Source of the DNA: Oenococcus kitaharae
GTDB taxonomy: Bacteria > Bacillota > Bacilli > Lactobacillales > Lactobacillaceae
Direction of reading: 5' to 3'
Length of the DNA stretch: 64,000 nucleotides
NCBI RefSeq assembly: GCF_025758695.1
Contig: NZ_JANJQP010000004.1
Span: 1-64,000, forward strand
Numbering within the stretch: position 1 is the stretch's first letter; each line of letters opens with the position of its first letter. A program made the position numbers and the translations under genes. The notes beneath the pieces are model-generated. The model was not told the origin of the DNA, searched no databases, and saw only the letters and a list, made by a program, of their open reading frames with translations. This document shows positions 43,879-53,241 of this stretch, piece by piece.

Positions 43879-45165
43879 ATGACCAAAATCTTAATTAATG
43901 GCGGAAAGCGCCTACATGGGGAAGTCACAATCGGAGGCGCAAAAAACTCGACTGTGGCGCTGATTCCGGCTTCGATTCTTGCTGAGACACCAGTTCGTTT
44001 TGATACTGTCCCGGCTATTTTGGATGTCAAAAATCTTCAATTAATTTTGAAATCCATGAATGTTTCGTCGACTTTTCATGACGGCTTTTTAGAAGTTGAT
44101 CCGACGCATATTGTCGAAGGGCCGCTTCCTAAAAATGCGATCAAATCTTTGAGAGCCTCCTATTATTTTATGGGTGCGCTGCTGGGCCGTTTTGGCAAAG
44201 CTACAGTGACTTTTCCAGGTGGGGATAATATCGGCCCGCGGCCGATTGATCAGCACATTAAGGGTTTTAAAGCTTTGGGTGCGCTCGTTCGTGAAGATAA
44301 TGACACGATTTATATTACGACCGGCCCGCAGGGCCTTCATGGTGCAGAGATATTTTTTGATAAAGTCTCAGTCGGTGCAACGATGAATTTAATTATGGCA
44401 TCGGTTCGCGCTAAGGGCCTTACAATTTTGGAGAACGTGGCTCGCGAACCCGAAATTACGGATTTGGCTACTTTTTTGAACAATATGGGTGCTAATATTC
44501 GTGGTGCTGGTACTGATACCATTCGTATTTCGGGCGTTCCTGTTCTACGTTCTTCGGCTGTACATACAATTATTCCCGATCGTATTGAAGCCGGGACCTA
44601 TATTACGGCCGCAGCTGCTATGGGTGATGGCGTTACCGTGAAAAATGTGATCCCAGAGCATTTAGAGTCTTTTACCTCTAAGCTAATTGAAATGGGGGTG
44701 CGTTTGAGAATTTCGGAAGATGAGATTTACGTACCGGCAACCGGCCATTTAAAACCGGTAATCATCACGACGGCGCCCTTTCCTGGTTTTGCGACTGACC
44801 TTCAGCAGCCAATCAGTCCGTTATTGATGAAGGCTGATGGCCGCTCGACAATTATTGATACGATTTATCCGCAGCGAATCCGTCATGTAGTTGAATTACG
44901 ACGCATGGGCGGGGATATTTCCTCTCTGGAAGGCGGTGTGATTCAGATCAATGAATCGCCTCGCCTAATTGGGACAGATGTGCAAGCCGCTGAGATCAGA
45001 GCTGGTGCAGCTTTAGTGATTGCTGGGCTGATGGCTGATGGCCAGACAGTCATTGACCATGCTGACCATATCCTACGCGGTTACGAACAGATCCAGCAGA
45101 AGTTGACCAATTTAGGTGCATCTGTTGAAGTTTTGGATGTGGATTTGCCTAGTTTGATGCCCTAA
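43879..45165 (+). CDS. murA: UDP-GlcNAc 1-carboxyvinyltransferase with Asp at the catalytic Cys position
   Basis: The first committed step of peptidoglycan synthesis, joining PEP to UDP-GlcNAc. The 428-aa protein has INGGKRLHGEVTIGGAKN at the N-terminus and the active-site loop as FPGGDNIGPRPIDQH, where Asp116 stands in place of the Cys of E. coli MurA (Cys115). This change is known to keep activity and abolish fosfomycin alkylation. TAAAAT ends 8 nt before the ATG with no ribosome site. Whether a second murA exists elsewhere cannot be seen. Confidence 0.95.
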   Translation: MTKILINGGKRLHGEVTIGGAKNSTVALIPASILAETPVRFDTVPAILDVKNLQLILKSMNVSSTFHDGFLEVDPTHIVEGPLPKNAIKSLRASYYFMGALLGRFGKATVTFPGGDNIGPRPIDQHIKGFKALGALVREDNDTIYITTGPQGLHGAEIFFDKVSVGATMNLIMASVRAKGLTILENVAREPEITDLATFLNNMGANIRGAGTDTIRISGVPVLRSSAVHTIIPDRIEAGTYITAAAAMGDGVTVKNVIPEHLESFTSKLIEMGVRLRISEDEIYVPATGHLKPVIITTAPFPGFATDLQQPISPLLMKADGRSTIIDTIYPQRIRHVVELRRMGGDISSLEGGVIQINESPRLIGTDVQAAEIRAGAALVIAGLMADGQTVIDHADHILRGYEQIQQKLTNLGASVEVLDVDLPSLMP

Positions 45166-45225
45166 GGGTCTTCTGGCTTGAAATACGTGAGTTGAGCTGT
45201 TATTATATTAGGGTTATGACTGACT

Positions 45226-45243
45226 CTTTAGCTTGAGCTAAAG
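45226..45243 (+). promoter_or_regulatory. Leader hairpin of rpmE2
   Basis: CTTTAGCT (45226-45233) pairs perfectly with AGCTAAAG (45236-45243). It lies between a TATATTA-type -10 (near 45204) and the ribosome site AAGGAG, without a T-run. L31 genes of some bacteria have autoregulatory leaders; whether this is one is unknown. Confidence 0.45.
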
Positions 45244-45261
45244 GGCACTAAGGAGAAAAAT

Positions 45262-45504
45262 ATGAAAGCAGATATTCATCCAGATTACCGTCCAGTCGTT
45301 TTTGTCGATTCGACGACTGGTGCTAAGTTCTTGGCAGGTTCGACCGCTAAAGCTCAGGGCGAAGTTGATTACGAAGGCCAGACCTATCCAATGGTTCGTG
45401 TTGAAGTATCATCTGATTCGCATCCTTTCTATACTGGGAAGCAAAAAGTTAACCAAGCTGATGGCGCGGTTGACAAGTTCAATAAAAAATACGGACTCAA
45501 GTAA
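45262..45504 (+). CDS. rpmE2: 50S ribosomal protein L31 type B
   Basis: An 80-aa ribosomal protein starting [14 protein letters not shown] with the conserved [10 protein letters not shown] near the C-terminus. It has no cysteine, which marks the zinc-independent (C-minus, type B) form. AAGGAG precedes the ATG. It is a single-gene unit with its own leader and terminator. Confidence 0.96.
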   Translation: MKADIHPDYRPVVFVDSTTGAKFLAGSTAKAQGEVDYEGQTYPMVRVEVSSDSHPFYTGKQKVNQADGAVDKFNKKYGLK

Positions 45505-45512
45505 AAAGTCTC

Positions 45513-45533
45513 AGCCGCTTGGCGGCTTTTTTT
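45513..45533 (+). terminator. Terminator of rpmE2
   Basis: AGCCGC (45513-45518) pairs with GCGGCT (45522-45527) around TTG, followed by a run of T. Confidence 0.88.
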
Positions 45534-45561
45534 GTATGCTAAATAATAAGGAGAATTTAAC

Positions 45562-46992
45562 ATGAAAGATCAATTTTTAGGAACTTCCTGTACGACGATT
45601 TTGGTCGGCAAAAAGGCCAGTTATGATGGGTCAACAATCGTTGCGAGAACAGAAGATTCTGGTAATGGCAGCTTTGAGGCTAAAAAATTTATTGTCGTTA
45701 AGCCTGAAGACCAAGTTAAACATTATGTTTCCAAGATCTCTAAAGTGGCGATTGATTTGCCTGACAAAGCATTGCGCTATACAGCAACTCCCAATGCTGT
45801 CCAAGATGAAGGCATTTGGGGCGAGGCCGGCATTAATTCTGAAAATGTTGCGATGAGTGCAACAGAGACGATTACAACTAACGAACGTGTACTGGGTGCT
45901 GATCCAATGGTGGCCGGCGGTATTGGCGAAGAAGACCTGTTGACAATTGTGCTGCCTTATATTCATTCTGCTAAAGAAGGCGTTCAGCGTTTAGGTGCGC
46001 TCTTAGAGAAATATGGTACTTATGAACGCAACGGCATCGCTTTTTCTGATGTTAATGATATTTGGTTTTTGGAGACGATTGGCGGCCATCACTGGCTGGC
46101 ACAGCGTGTTCCCGACGATCATTATGTGACGGTTCCTAACCAGTTAGGTATTCAGGACGTGGATTTTGATGATCCTGATAATTTTATGTATTCAGATGAT
46201 CTGCCAAAATTTATTGAAGACAACCATTTGAATTTGTCTTTGGATGGTAAAGTTAACAGCCGTCTGACTTTTGGTTCGCATGCTGATATTGATCACCATT
46301 ACAACACGCCGCGTGCCTGGTTTATCCAGAAGTTTTTGACACCAAATATTGATCAGGAGCCCATGAGCGACAATATTCCCTTTGCTCAAAAGCCTTTTCG
46401 CAAGATTACGATTGAAGATGTGAAATACGTGTTGTCAAGTCATTATCAAGACACACCTTATGATCCTTATGGTACAACGGGAACTGAAGCCCAAAAGCAT
46501 CTTTTCCGTCCAATCGGGATTAACCGCACCAGCGAATTGTCCGTTTTGCAGATCCGTCCGGATCAGCCTGAAGGCAATCGGGCTGTTCAGTGGCTGGCTT
46601 ATGGATCAATGGCTTTTAACACTTTAATTCCTTTCTATACGAACGTCGAAGATACGCCGGATTATGTAAAAAATACGACTGCACGTGTGAGTTCTGAGAA
46701 TTTTTACTGGGCCAACCGGATTATCGCAGCTTTGGCTGATCCGCATTACCATGATGTCGTTGCTGATTTGGAGCGTTACCAGGAACTGACATTAAGTTTG
46801 GGGCACGAGAATCTTCTGGATGCCGACAAAGCAGCTGTTAATAAGACTGGCCAGGCCTTGACTGATGCTCTAGCGGCAGCAAACAACGAGACCAGCGATG
46901 CGGTGAAAAAAGAGACTGAAGATCTCTTGGATAAAGTGTTGTTCACTGTTTCGAATCTGATGACAAATAAATTTGCCCGCAGTGACAATTAA
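45562..46992 (+). CDS. pepD: C69-family dipeptidase
   Basis: A 476-aa N-terminal nucleophile hydrolase. The family pattern [19 protein letters not shown] places the catalytic Cys at residue 10, which becomes the N-terminus after loss of a short propeptide; [11 protein letters not shown] is typical. Other blocks are [20 protein letters not shown] and [21 protein letters not shown]. Lactobacillus PepD enzymes of this family cleave many dipeptides. Cytoplasmic, no signal peptide. Ribosome site AAGGAG. Confidence 0.93.
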   Translation: MKDQFLGTSCTTILVGKKASYDGSTIVARTEDSGNGSFEAKKFIVVKPEDQVKHYVSKISKVAIDLPDKALRYTATPNAVQDEGIWGEAGINSENVAMSATETITTNERVLGADPMVAGGIGEEDLLTIVLPYIHSAKEGVQRLGALLEKYGTYERNGIAFSDVNDIWFLETIGGHHWLAQRVPDDHYVTVPNQLGIQDVDFDDPDNFMYSDDLPKFIEDNHLNLSLDGKVNSRLTFGSHADIDHHYNTPRAWFIQKFLTPNIDQEPMSDNIPFAQKPFRKITIEDVKYVLSSHYQDTPYDPYGTTGTEAQKHLFRPIGINRTSELSVLQIRPDQPEGNRAVQWLAYGSMAFNTLIPFYTNVEDTPDYVKNTTARVSSENFYWANRIIAALADPHYHDVVADLERYQELTLSLGHENLLDADKAAVNKTGQALTDALAAANNETSDAVKKETEDLLDKVLFTVSNLMTNKFARSDN

Positions 46993-47078
46993 ACTGCCGC
47001 ATTTTATAGAATTCTTATTTCAGAGTAAAATTAAGTCGGAGCAATTTGCTTCGATTTTTTTGCCTAGGAGGTATTTTA

Positions 47079-48041
47079 ATGAAACAAATAGAACTAGGAC
47101 AATCCGCTTTAAAGGCCAGCCAGATCGCTTTAGGTGTAATGCGCATCAATGAGCGTGATGCCAAACAAGCCGTGGAAACAGTTTCGGCTGCGCTTGATGC
47201 AGGCATCAACTATTTTGACACAGCCGATATTTACGGTAATGGCCGATCCTCAACAATTTTTGGTCAGGCACTCAAAGACGCTGGTGTTGACCGTGATAAG
47301 ATCTTTATTCAGACCAAAGCCGGCATTATCTTAAAAGATGGTCAGATTAATGGTGATGGTTTTAAAGGCCTGCGTTATGACTTTTCTCGTGATCATTTGA
47401 TCTCTGCTGTCGATATCGAATTGCAGCGCCTTCAGACGGATCATGTCGATTTTCTGCTGCTGCACCGTCCAGATACATTAATGGAACCTAGTGAAATTGC
47501 TGAAGCCTTCAGTCAATTGGAAGCTTCTGGCAAAGTGCTGCATTTTGGTGTTTCCAACTTCACGCCTTACGATGTTGATCTGCTCCAGCAGGCATTGAGT
47601 CAACGCTTGGAGGTTAATCAATTGCAATTCGGCCTTGGCCATGCTGATATGATTGCTGAAAACATCCAGATGAATATCAATGGCAAAGCAGAATTTGATA
47701 CGCACGTGCGCACTTTTGATGTGCTGACTTATTCTCGACTGCACAAGATGACAATTCAGGCATGGTCGCCATTCCAGTATGGGATGTTTGCCGGTGTCTT
47801 TATTGATAATCCAAAATTCCAGCCCTTAAACGATGAACTTCAGACTTTGGCCGATAAATACGGTGTGACAAAAAATGGTATCGCAACTGCTTGGATTTTG
47901 AAGCACCCAGCCAGGATTCAAGCAATCCTCGGCAGTATGTCGCCTAATCACATTAAAGAGATGGCTGATGTTGACAAAGTGCATCTCACAAATCAGGAAT
48001 GGTACGACTTGTATCAAACTGCTGGTTATCCGCTTCCATAA
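47079..48041 (+). CDS. Aldo/keto reductase (YdhF-like)
   Basis: A 320-aa NADPH-dependent oxidoreductase with the catalytic set visible: Asp and Tyr in YFDTADIYGNG, Lys in IQTKAGI and His in FLLLHRPDTLMEPSEIAEAF. The GVSNF block and C-terminal ILGSMSPNHIKEM cofactor segment fit the YdhF subgroup. Start at 47079 behind AGGAGGT; an in-frame upstream frame has no homology. Substrate unknown. Confidence 0.92.
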   Translation: MKQIELGQSALKASQIALGVMRINERDAKQAVETVSAALDAGINYFDTADIYGNGRSSTIFGQALKDAGVDRDKIFIQTKAGIILKDGQINGDGFKGLRYDFSRDHLISAVDIELQRLQTDHVDFLLLHRPDTLMEPSEIAEAFSQLEASGKVLHFGVSNFTPYDVDLLQQALSQRLEVNQLQFGLGHADMIAENIQMNINGKAEFDTHVRTFDVLTYSRLHKMTIQAWSPFQYGMFAGVFIDNPKFQPLNDELQTLADKYGVTKNGIATAWILKHPARIQAILGSMSPNHIKEMADVDKVHLTNQEWYDLYQTAGYPLP

Positions 48042-48057
48042 TTTAAAAAAATATTTG

Positions 48058-48092
48058 AAAACTTCCTAGTTTCTGATTGGGAAGTTTTTTTA
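48058..48092 (+). terminator. Terminator after the aldo/keto reductase
   Basis: AAAACTTCC (48058-48066) pairs with GGAAGTTTT (48080-48088), followed by T residues. Confidence 0.8.
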
Positions 48093-48149
48093 TTAGTCTA
48101 TTTTAGTTGGTATTATTACATAAAGATTACAAATGTCATACAAATGTAA

Positions 48150-48189
48150 ATCTAAGCGCTTTACTAAACATTTAGTAAACAAATATTAT
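48150..48189 (+). promoter_or_regulatory. Promoter, 20-bp palindromic operator and cre-like site of the alpha-galactoside operon
   Basis: TTTACTAAA (48160-48168), CA, TTTAGTAAA (48171-48179) is a perfect palindrome covering the -35/spacer of a promoter with -10 TATTAT (48184-48189). The LacI protein at 52114 is the likely binder. The overlapping AAGCGCTT (48153-48160) resembles the core of a cre but the outer bases fit poorly. Two ACAAATGT direct repeats lie just upstream. Confidence 0.72.
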
Positions 48190-48218
48190 GTAATTGCAGT
48201 TTTTAAAGGAGACACAGC

Positions 48219-50414
48219 ATGATCACATTTGATGAGAGTACACAAGTTTTTCATTTACATAACCAGCAGATTTCCTATTTAATGTCGGTGGAAGAGGGCA
48301 ATCTGTTAGCTCACCTTTACTTTGGGAAAGCCGTCAGCCATTACGCTGGCGAGCGTGCTTATCCTCGCCGCGACCGAGGTTTTTCGGGCAACCTGCCCGA
48401 TTCTTCAGAGCGGGATTATTCTAAAGATACACTATTACAGGAATGGTCCGGCAACAATACGGGCGATTATCGCGTGCCGGCCGTGATTATCCGTGATGAA
48501 AACGGGGCACGCCAGACAGATTTCCGTTACCAATCCTATCGAATCGTCGCTGGAAAACCCGACCTGGAAAATTTGCCGCACAGTTATGTGGTTGACGATT
48601 CTGAGGCGCAGACCCTCATTATCACTTTGACTGATACAGCTTTGAATTGTGATCTGGCCTTAAGCTATACAATTTTTGATAATCGGGCCGTGATTGCGCG
48701 GAATGCCAAATTAATTAATCACGGCAGCCATATTCTACATATCGAAAAAATTGCCAGCATGCAGATTGATTTTCCCAAACAAGATTTTCAAGTGATTTCT
48801 CTGCCGGGTGCTCATGCGCGCGAACGACAAGTTGAGCGACAAGAAGTGGCCCATGGCGTCACGCAGTTTGAAAGCCGCCGCGGTACTTCCAGCCATCATA
48901 TGAATCCTTTTATTGCTTTGGTTCATCCGGACACGACTGAATTTGCCGGAGAAGCATTTGGCGTACAGCTTGTCTACTCCGGCAATCACCAAGAGACGCT
49001 GGAGCGCGATTACATCGATCAGACGCGTGTGCTGGCTGGCATTAACGAGTACGATTTTGATTGGAAATTGTCGCCAAAAGATGTTTTTCAGACACCCGAG
49101 GCTTTACTGGTCTATTCTGACCAAGGGCTTAATGGTATGTCAAACACCTATCATCATCTTTTGCGCGAACGGGTAGCTCGTGGCAAATATCAATATGCTA
49201 AACGCCCGATTGTGATTAACAACTGGGAAGCAACTTTCTTTGACTTTGATAGCAGCAAGATCCAGGAAATTTTGAATAACGCGGCTCCGTTGGGCATCGA
49301 AATGTTTGTCTTGGACGATGGCTGGTTTGGCCACCGTGATGATGATAATTCCAGTCTCGGTGATTGGTTTGAACATGCTCATAAATTGCAGGGCGGCTTA
49401 AAGGAAGTCAGCCGCCAGGTTCATGACAAGAACATGCGCTTTGGTTTATGGTTCGAGCCAGAAATGATCTCGACTGATTCGGATTTGTATCGTGCTCATC
49501 CAGACTACGCCTTGCAAGTGCTTGGACGCGGCAAGACTTTGTCGCGAAATCAGTTAGTTTTGGATTTTTCAAGAAAAGAAGTTGTTGACAACATTTTTCA
49601 TCAAATGGTCAAAATTCTCGATAATGTCAAAGTTGACTACATCAAGTGGGATATGAACCGTCATCTGACCGAAGTGTATTCGGCGGCTTTGCCAGCTGAT
49701 CAGCAAGGTGAAGTCAGTCACCGTTATACGCTGGGTGTTTATGATTTAGCTGAAAGATTAATTGAGAGATATCCAGATATTCTTTTTGAAGGCTGTTCTG
49801 GCGGTGGCGGCCGTTTTGATGCCGGGATGCTGTACTATTTCCCTCAATCTTGGGCCTCTGATAATACTGATGCTGTCGCAAGATTAAAAACACAGACCGG
49901 TACTTCTCTGGCTTATCCGATGTCGAGTATGACCGCACATGTGTCCGTGTCGCCTAATCAGCAGACTGGACGTGCCACGAGTTTTGAGATGCGCGGGGAT
50001 GTTGCTATGTCAGGCGTCTTTGGTTATGAATTGGATTTAGCCAAACTCACTGATGCTGAAAAAGAGATCGTTAAAAAACAGGTTGCTTTTTATAAAGAGC
50101 ACCGTCAATTAATTCAATATGGCGACTTTATCCGGATTAAGTCGGCTTTTAAAGGCAATGATTTTGCCTGGGAATTTGTTTCCAAAGATAAATCCGAAGC
50201 ACTCCTATTCAGATTCAAACTGATGTCTCTGGCTCAACCGGAATTTACAGTCACGAAAATGGCTGGATTGGATCCGAAAATTGTCTACGAGGATGAAAAA
50301 GGCCATTCCTATGGCGGCGATGAGCTGATGTCGATTGGTTTTTACGATGTGCCGCTAGAAGCAGCTGATTGGACGAGCAAAGTGGATTACTTTGCAGCAA
50401 AGGAGCGAGCATGA
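48219..50414 (+). CDS. GH36 alpha-galactosidase
   Basis: A 731-aa cytoplasmic enzyme releasing galactose from melibiose, raffinose and related sugars. It has the N-terminal beta-sandwich (about 1-320), a (beta/alpha)8 barrel with the nucleophile in YIKWDMNR (Asp478) and acid/base in WASDNTDA (Asp548), and a C-terminal beta domain. EGCSGGGGRFDAGMLYYFPQ is a family signature. AAAGGAG precedes the ATG. The transporter gene overlaps its stop (ATGA), so uptake and hydrolysis are coupled. Confidence 0.96.
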   Translation: MITFDESTQVFHLHNQQISYLMSVEEGNLLAHLYFGKAVSHYAGERAYPRRDRGFSGNLPDSSERDYSKDTLLQEWSGNNTGDYRVPAVIIRDENGARQTDFRYQSYRIVAGKPDLENLPHSYVVDDSEAQTLIITLTDTALNCDLALSYTIFDNRAVIARNAKLINHGSHILHIEKIASMQIDFPKQDFQVISLPGAHARERQVERQEVAHGVTQFESRRGTSSHHMNPFIALVHPDTTEFAGEAFGVQLVYSGNHQETLERDYIDQTRVLAGINEYDFDWKLSPKDVFQTPEALLVYSDQGLNGMSNTYHHLLRERVARGKYQYAKRPIVINNWEATFFDFDSSKIQEILNNAAPLGIEMFVLDDGWFGHRDDDNSSLGDWFEHAHKLQGGLKEVSRQVHDKNMRFGLWFEPEMISTDSDLYRAHPDYALQVLGRGKTLSRNQLVLDFSRKEVVDNIFHQMVKILDNVKVDYIKWDMNRHLTEVYSAALPADQQGEVSHRYTLGVYDLAERLIERYPDILFEGCSGGGGRFDAGMLYYFPQSWASDNTDAVARLKTQTGTSLAYPMSSMTAHVSVSPNQQTGRATSFEMRGDVAMSGVFGYELDLAKLTDAEKEIVKKQVAFYKEHRQLIQYGDFIRIKSAFKGNDFAWEFVSKDKSEALLFRFKLMSLAQPEFTVTKMAGLDPKIVYEDEKGHSYGGDELMSIGFYDVPLEAADWTSKVDYFAAKERA

Positions 50415-51808
50415 AAAATTTTAAATCTTCTTTCGCATATGGATTAGGTGCTTTTGGCCATGACGCTTTTTACGGCATGCTAAACGGCTACCTGATCATG
50501 TTTGTCACCAGTGTCTTATTTGCCGGCGGGTCAAAAACCTATATGGCACAAATGATTGCGGCTGTGACGCTGATTATTACCGTGGTGCGTATTGTGGAAC
50601 TGTTCATGGATCCTCTGCTCGGCGGTATGATCGATTCCATCCACACCAAACACAGTAAATATGCGCCCTGGATCGCTGGTATGGCGACAATTTCGGCTGT
50701 CCTGTCCTTATTGGTTTTTTCAAACTTGTTTGGTCTGTCAACATCGAACGGACCGTTTTATCTGACAATTTTTGCGGTTATCTTCACGGTATTTTACATT
50801 TCGTATTCGATCAAAGACATTGCCTTTTGGGGGATGCTGCCAGCATTAAGTACCAGTTCCGACGGTCGCGGCGTGATTGCGACTTTCGCTAGAATTGGCT
50901 CAACTGTTGGCGGCAACGCTGTTGCTTTAATTTATGTTTACGTGCTCACGCTATTCTCAGGGTCATCGACATTTAATCAGCGAGGCTGGACTGGCTTTAT
51001 CCTCTTAATTGCCGCAGTGCAATTAATTGGCGCATATGCAGCGGCCCTAATGACAAAAGAAGATAAAAGTGTTGTGAACCATCCTGCTGAACATATGAAA
51101 ATCTCTGCGGTGTTCAAAACTTTGGCAAAAAATGACCAGCTTTTGTGGATGGCACTTTCGTATTTGATCTTTGCCTTTGGCAACAATATTTTCAATAATT
51201 TAATGATTTACTTCTTCAGATACATCCTTAATGCACAGGACATGTGGAAATATGTTGGCCTGATTGGTATGGCCACAGGGTTTGTATCGATTGTGTCTTT
51301 CCCGTTAATTTCCAAGTTTTTAAAACGGCGTCAGATCATGATTACCGGTATTTTGGCGATTGCCTTATCTTTTATTGTCTTTCTCTTTGCAAGAAATTCA
51401 CTTCTGGCGCTTGGCGCTTATGTGATTTTTGATTTAGCCAACCCTCTGGTCTTCATGACTGTCGTTCTGGTGATTTCCGATTCTGTTGAATATGGTCAGT
51501 TAAAGACTGGCAGCCGTTCAGAAGCAGCCACTTCCTCAATTCGTCCGATGGTTGATAAATTCGGCGGCGCTATTGGCGGTGTGGTAACTGGATTTGTTGC
51601 AACATCGTTAGGCATGACTGGTAATACAACAGCCAAAGACATCCCGGCTTCGGCTGATCTGACTTTTAGAGTGATTACCTTTGTTATTCCGGCTATCCTG
51701 GCAATTATTTTCTTGATTATTTACATGAGCAAGGTTAAATTAACCGAAGCCAAACACGATGAAATCGTCAAAGAATTGGCTGTCCAAGCTCAGCAAAGAG
51801 GCAAATAA
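50411..51808 (+). CDS. GPH-family sugar:cation symporter
   Basis: A 465-aa permease with twelve predicted helices, related to MelB and the transport domain of LacS/RafP. Typical features are SFAYGLGAFGHDAFYGML at the N-terminus and the MDPLLGGMIDS loop. It has no C-terminal IIA domain, so it is not controlled by HPr phosphorylation in the LacS way. Start at 50411 with AAGGAG inside the end of the GH36 gene. Likely substrates are melibiose, raffinose or other alpha-galactosides. Confidence 0.9.
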   Translation: MKNFKSSFAYGLGAFGHDAFYGMLNGYLIMFVTSVLFAGGSKTYMAQMIAAVTLIITVVRIVELFMDPLLGGMIDSIHTKHSKYAPWIAGMATISAVLSLLVFSNLFGLSTSNGPFYLTIFAVIFTVFYISYSIKDIAFWGMLPALSTSSDGRGVIATFARIGSTVGGNAVALIYVYVLTLFSGSSTFNQRGWTGFILLIAAVQLIGAYAAALMTKEDKSVVNHPAEHMKISAVFKTLAKNDQLLWMALSYLIFAFGNNIFNNLMIYFFRYILNAQDMWKYVGLIGMATGFVSIVSFPLISKFLKRRQIMITGILAIALSFIVFLFARNSLLALGAYVIFDLANPLVFMTVVLVISDSVEYGQLKTGSRSEAATSSIRPMVDKFGGAIGGVVTGFVATSLGMTGNTTAKDIPASADLTFRVITFVIPAILAIIFLIIYMSKVKLTEAKHDEIVKELAVQAQQRGK

Positions 51809-52059
51809 TGGATCGCGCGTTAGATAAAGATAATTTACAAATTAAGCCTGACTCTTTTGCTCAAGCAGCAGTGTCAGCTAATAAGCGTTTGAAAAAAGAA
51901 AACGATCTGCATTATTTAAAACGTCAATTAAAATTGTATGCTGCCGCTGTTTATATGGCAGAGGACTTTAATCGGGCTGAAAGTGCCAGCAATAAAAAAT
52001 TAAAACATGATCAAGTTAACCGCTTGCAGGAAAAACTGATTGAACGACGACTGGATTGA
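51808..52059 (+). CDS. Small hypothetical helical protein, 83 aa
   Basis: The ATG overlaps the stop of the transporter gene (TAATG), so it is translated with it. The product is charged (many Lys, Asp, Glu), probably all helical with coiled-coil character, and has no recognised domain, signal peptide or membrane segment. Its coupling to the permease suggests an accessory role, but nothing in the sequence shows what it does. Confidence 0.65.
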   Translation: MDRALDKDNLQIKPDSFAQAAVSANKRLKKENDLHYLKRQLKLYAAAVYMAEDFNRAESASNKKLKHDQVNRLQEKLIERRLD

Positions 52060-52113
52060 AAATTCGGATTAGCAATACTTCTTTGATCGAGTAAAATTGG
52101 TGCAAGGAGATAT

Positions 52114-53166
52114 ATGGCCAGTATTCGTGATGTCGCTAAATTGGCCGGTTTTAGTCCGGCAACCGTTTCAAGAATTTTAAATCAAGATACAACATTATCT
52201 GTTAAACAATCGACCAAAGACAAAGTGCGTCTGTCGGCTAACCAACTGGGGTATATCGCTAAAGAAGCCGGCCGTTCTCAGACCTACGAACGTTCTAAGC
52301 TGACAATCGCTGTTTTGGATACTGTCTCAGAGGCACAAGAGCTGGATGACCCTTATTTTGCCGATATTCGCCGTGGCATTGAGGAGCAGGCACAGCATGA
52401 TTTATTTAAACTATCCCGCGTGATTTATAGTGGCGAAATCACACAAGATCTGCCTTCTTTTAAAAGCTTTGGCGGAGTTCTTGTCATCGGTACCTTTTCT
52501 GCAGACCTGCTAAAAAGAATTCAAACAGAAAATATCAGCATGGTTGTTATTTCTGATGTTCCAACGGATCGCCAAATTGATACTATTCGACCGGATTTCG
52601 ATATACAGACTGATGAGGTATTGGACCATCTGCATAAATTAGGGCATTCTAAAATTGCTTTCATTGGCGGCAGTGTCGATGCCGTGAATGCTGATGGCCA
52701 GGTACTGTACAAAAATGATGATCTGCGCCTGCTGGCGTATAAAAATTGGATGCAGCGTCATCATTTAGAGGATGATATGCAAATTTTGCTAACGGGCTGG
52801 AATACGATGAAAGCATATTTGGCAGTTAGTCAATTATTAAAAACATTCCCTTTGCCTGACCTGCCTACTGCTTTTGTAGCAGCTTCTGATCCAATTGCAG
52901 TCGGTACCTATCGGGCGATTTTAAATGCTGGCTATAAAATTCCGAAGGATTTTTCCGTGACTTCTTTTGATGATATTGAAGCCGCTCAATACCTAGTGCC
53001 TGCTTTATCAAGCGTGCATCCGGCGAGCAAAGAGATTGGGCGCGAGGCCGTGCGGCTGATTCGTCAGCGCATTTTTGAACAACGGACAGCCGCTTTGCAG
53101 GTGATTGTGCCATCGGAATTTATTGAACGCGAGTCGATTGACGGTGCGCGTCTGACAAATGTTTAA
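52114..53166 (+). CDS. LacI-family regulator of the galactoside/sucrose locus
   Basis: A 350-aa repressor with the N-terminal helix-turn-helix (ASIRDVAKLAGFSPATVSRILN, about 2-23) and an effector-binding domain (about 65-340, with SKIAFIGGSVDAV and TSFDDIEAAQYLVPALSSV). The GalR/MsmR-like composition and position between the alpha-galactoside operon and sucrose phosphorylase make it the likely regulator of both. CAAGGAGATAT precedes the ATG. Candidate operator: the palindrome at 48160-48179. Confidence 0.9.
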   Translation: MASIRDVAKLAGFSPATVSRILNQDTTLSVKQSTKDKVRLSANQLGYIAKEAGRSQTYERSKLTIAVLDTVSEAQELDDPYFADIRRGIEEQAQHDLFKLSRVIYSGEITQDLPSFKSFGGVLVIGTFSADLLKRIQTENISMVVISDVPTDRQIDTIRPDFDIQTDEVLDHLHKLGHSKIAFIGGSVDAVNADGQVLYKNDDLRLLAYKNWMQRHHLEDDMQILLTGWNTMKAYLAVSQLLKTFPLPDLPTAFVAASDPIAVGTYRAILNAGYKIPKDFSVTSFDDIEAAQYLVPALSSVHPASKEIGREAVRLIRQRIFEQRTAALQVIVPSEFIERESIDGARLTNV

Positions 53167-53241
53167 TCGTTTAACAATTTTTCCTTTATAATAGTATGAG
53201 GGCCTGATTGCGGGTACTATATCTAAAGTGGAGGGCTGATA

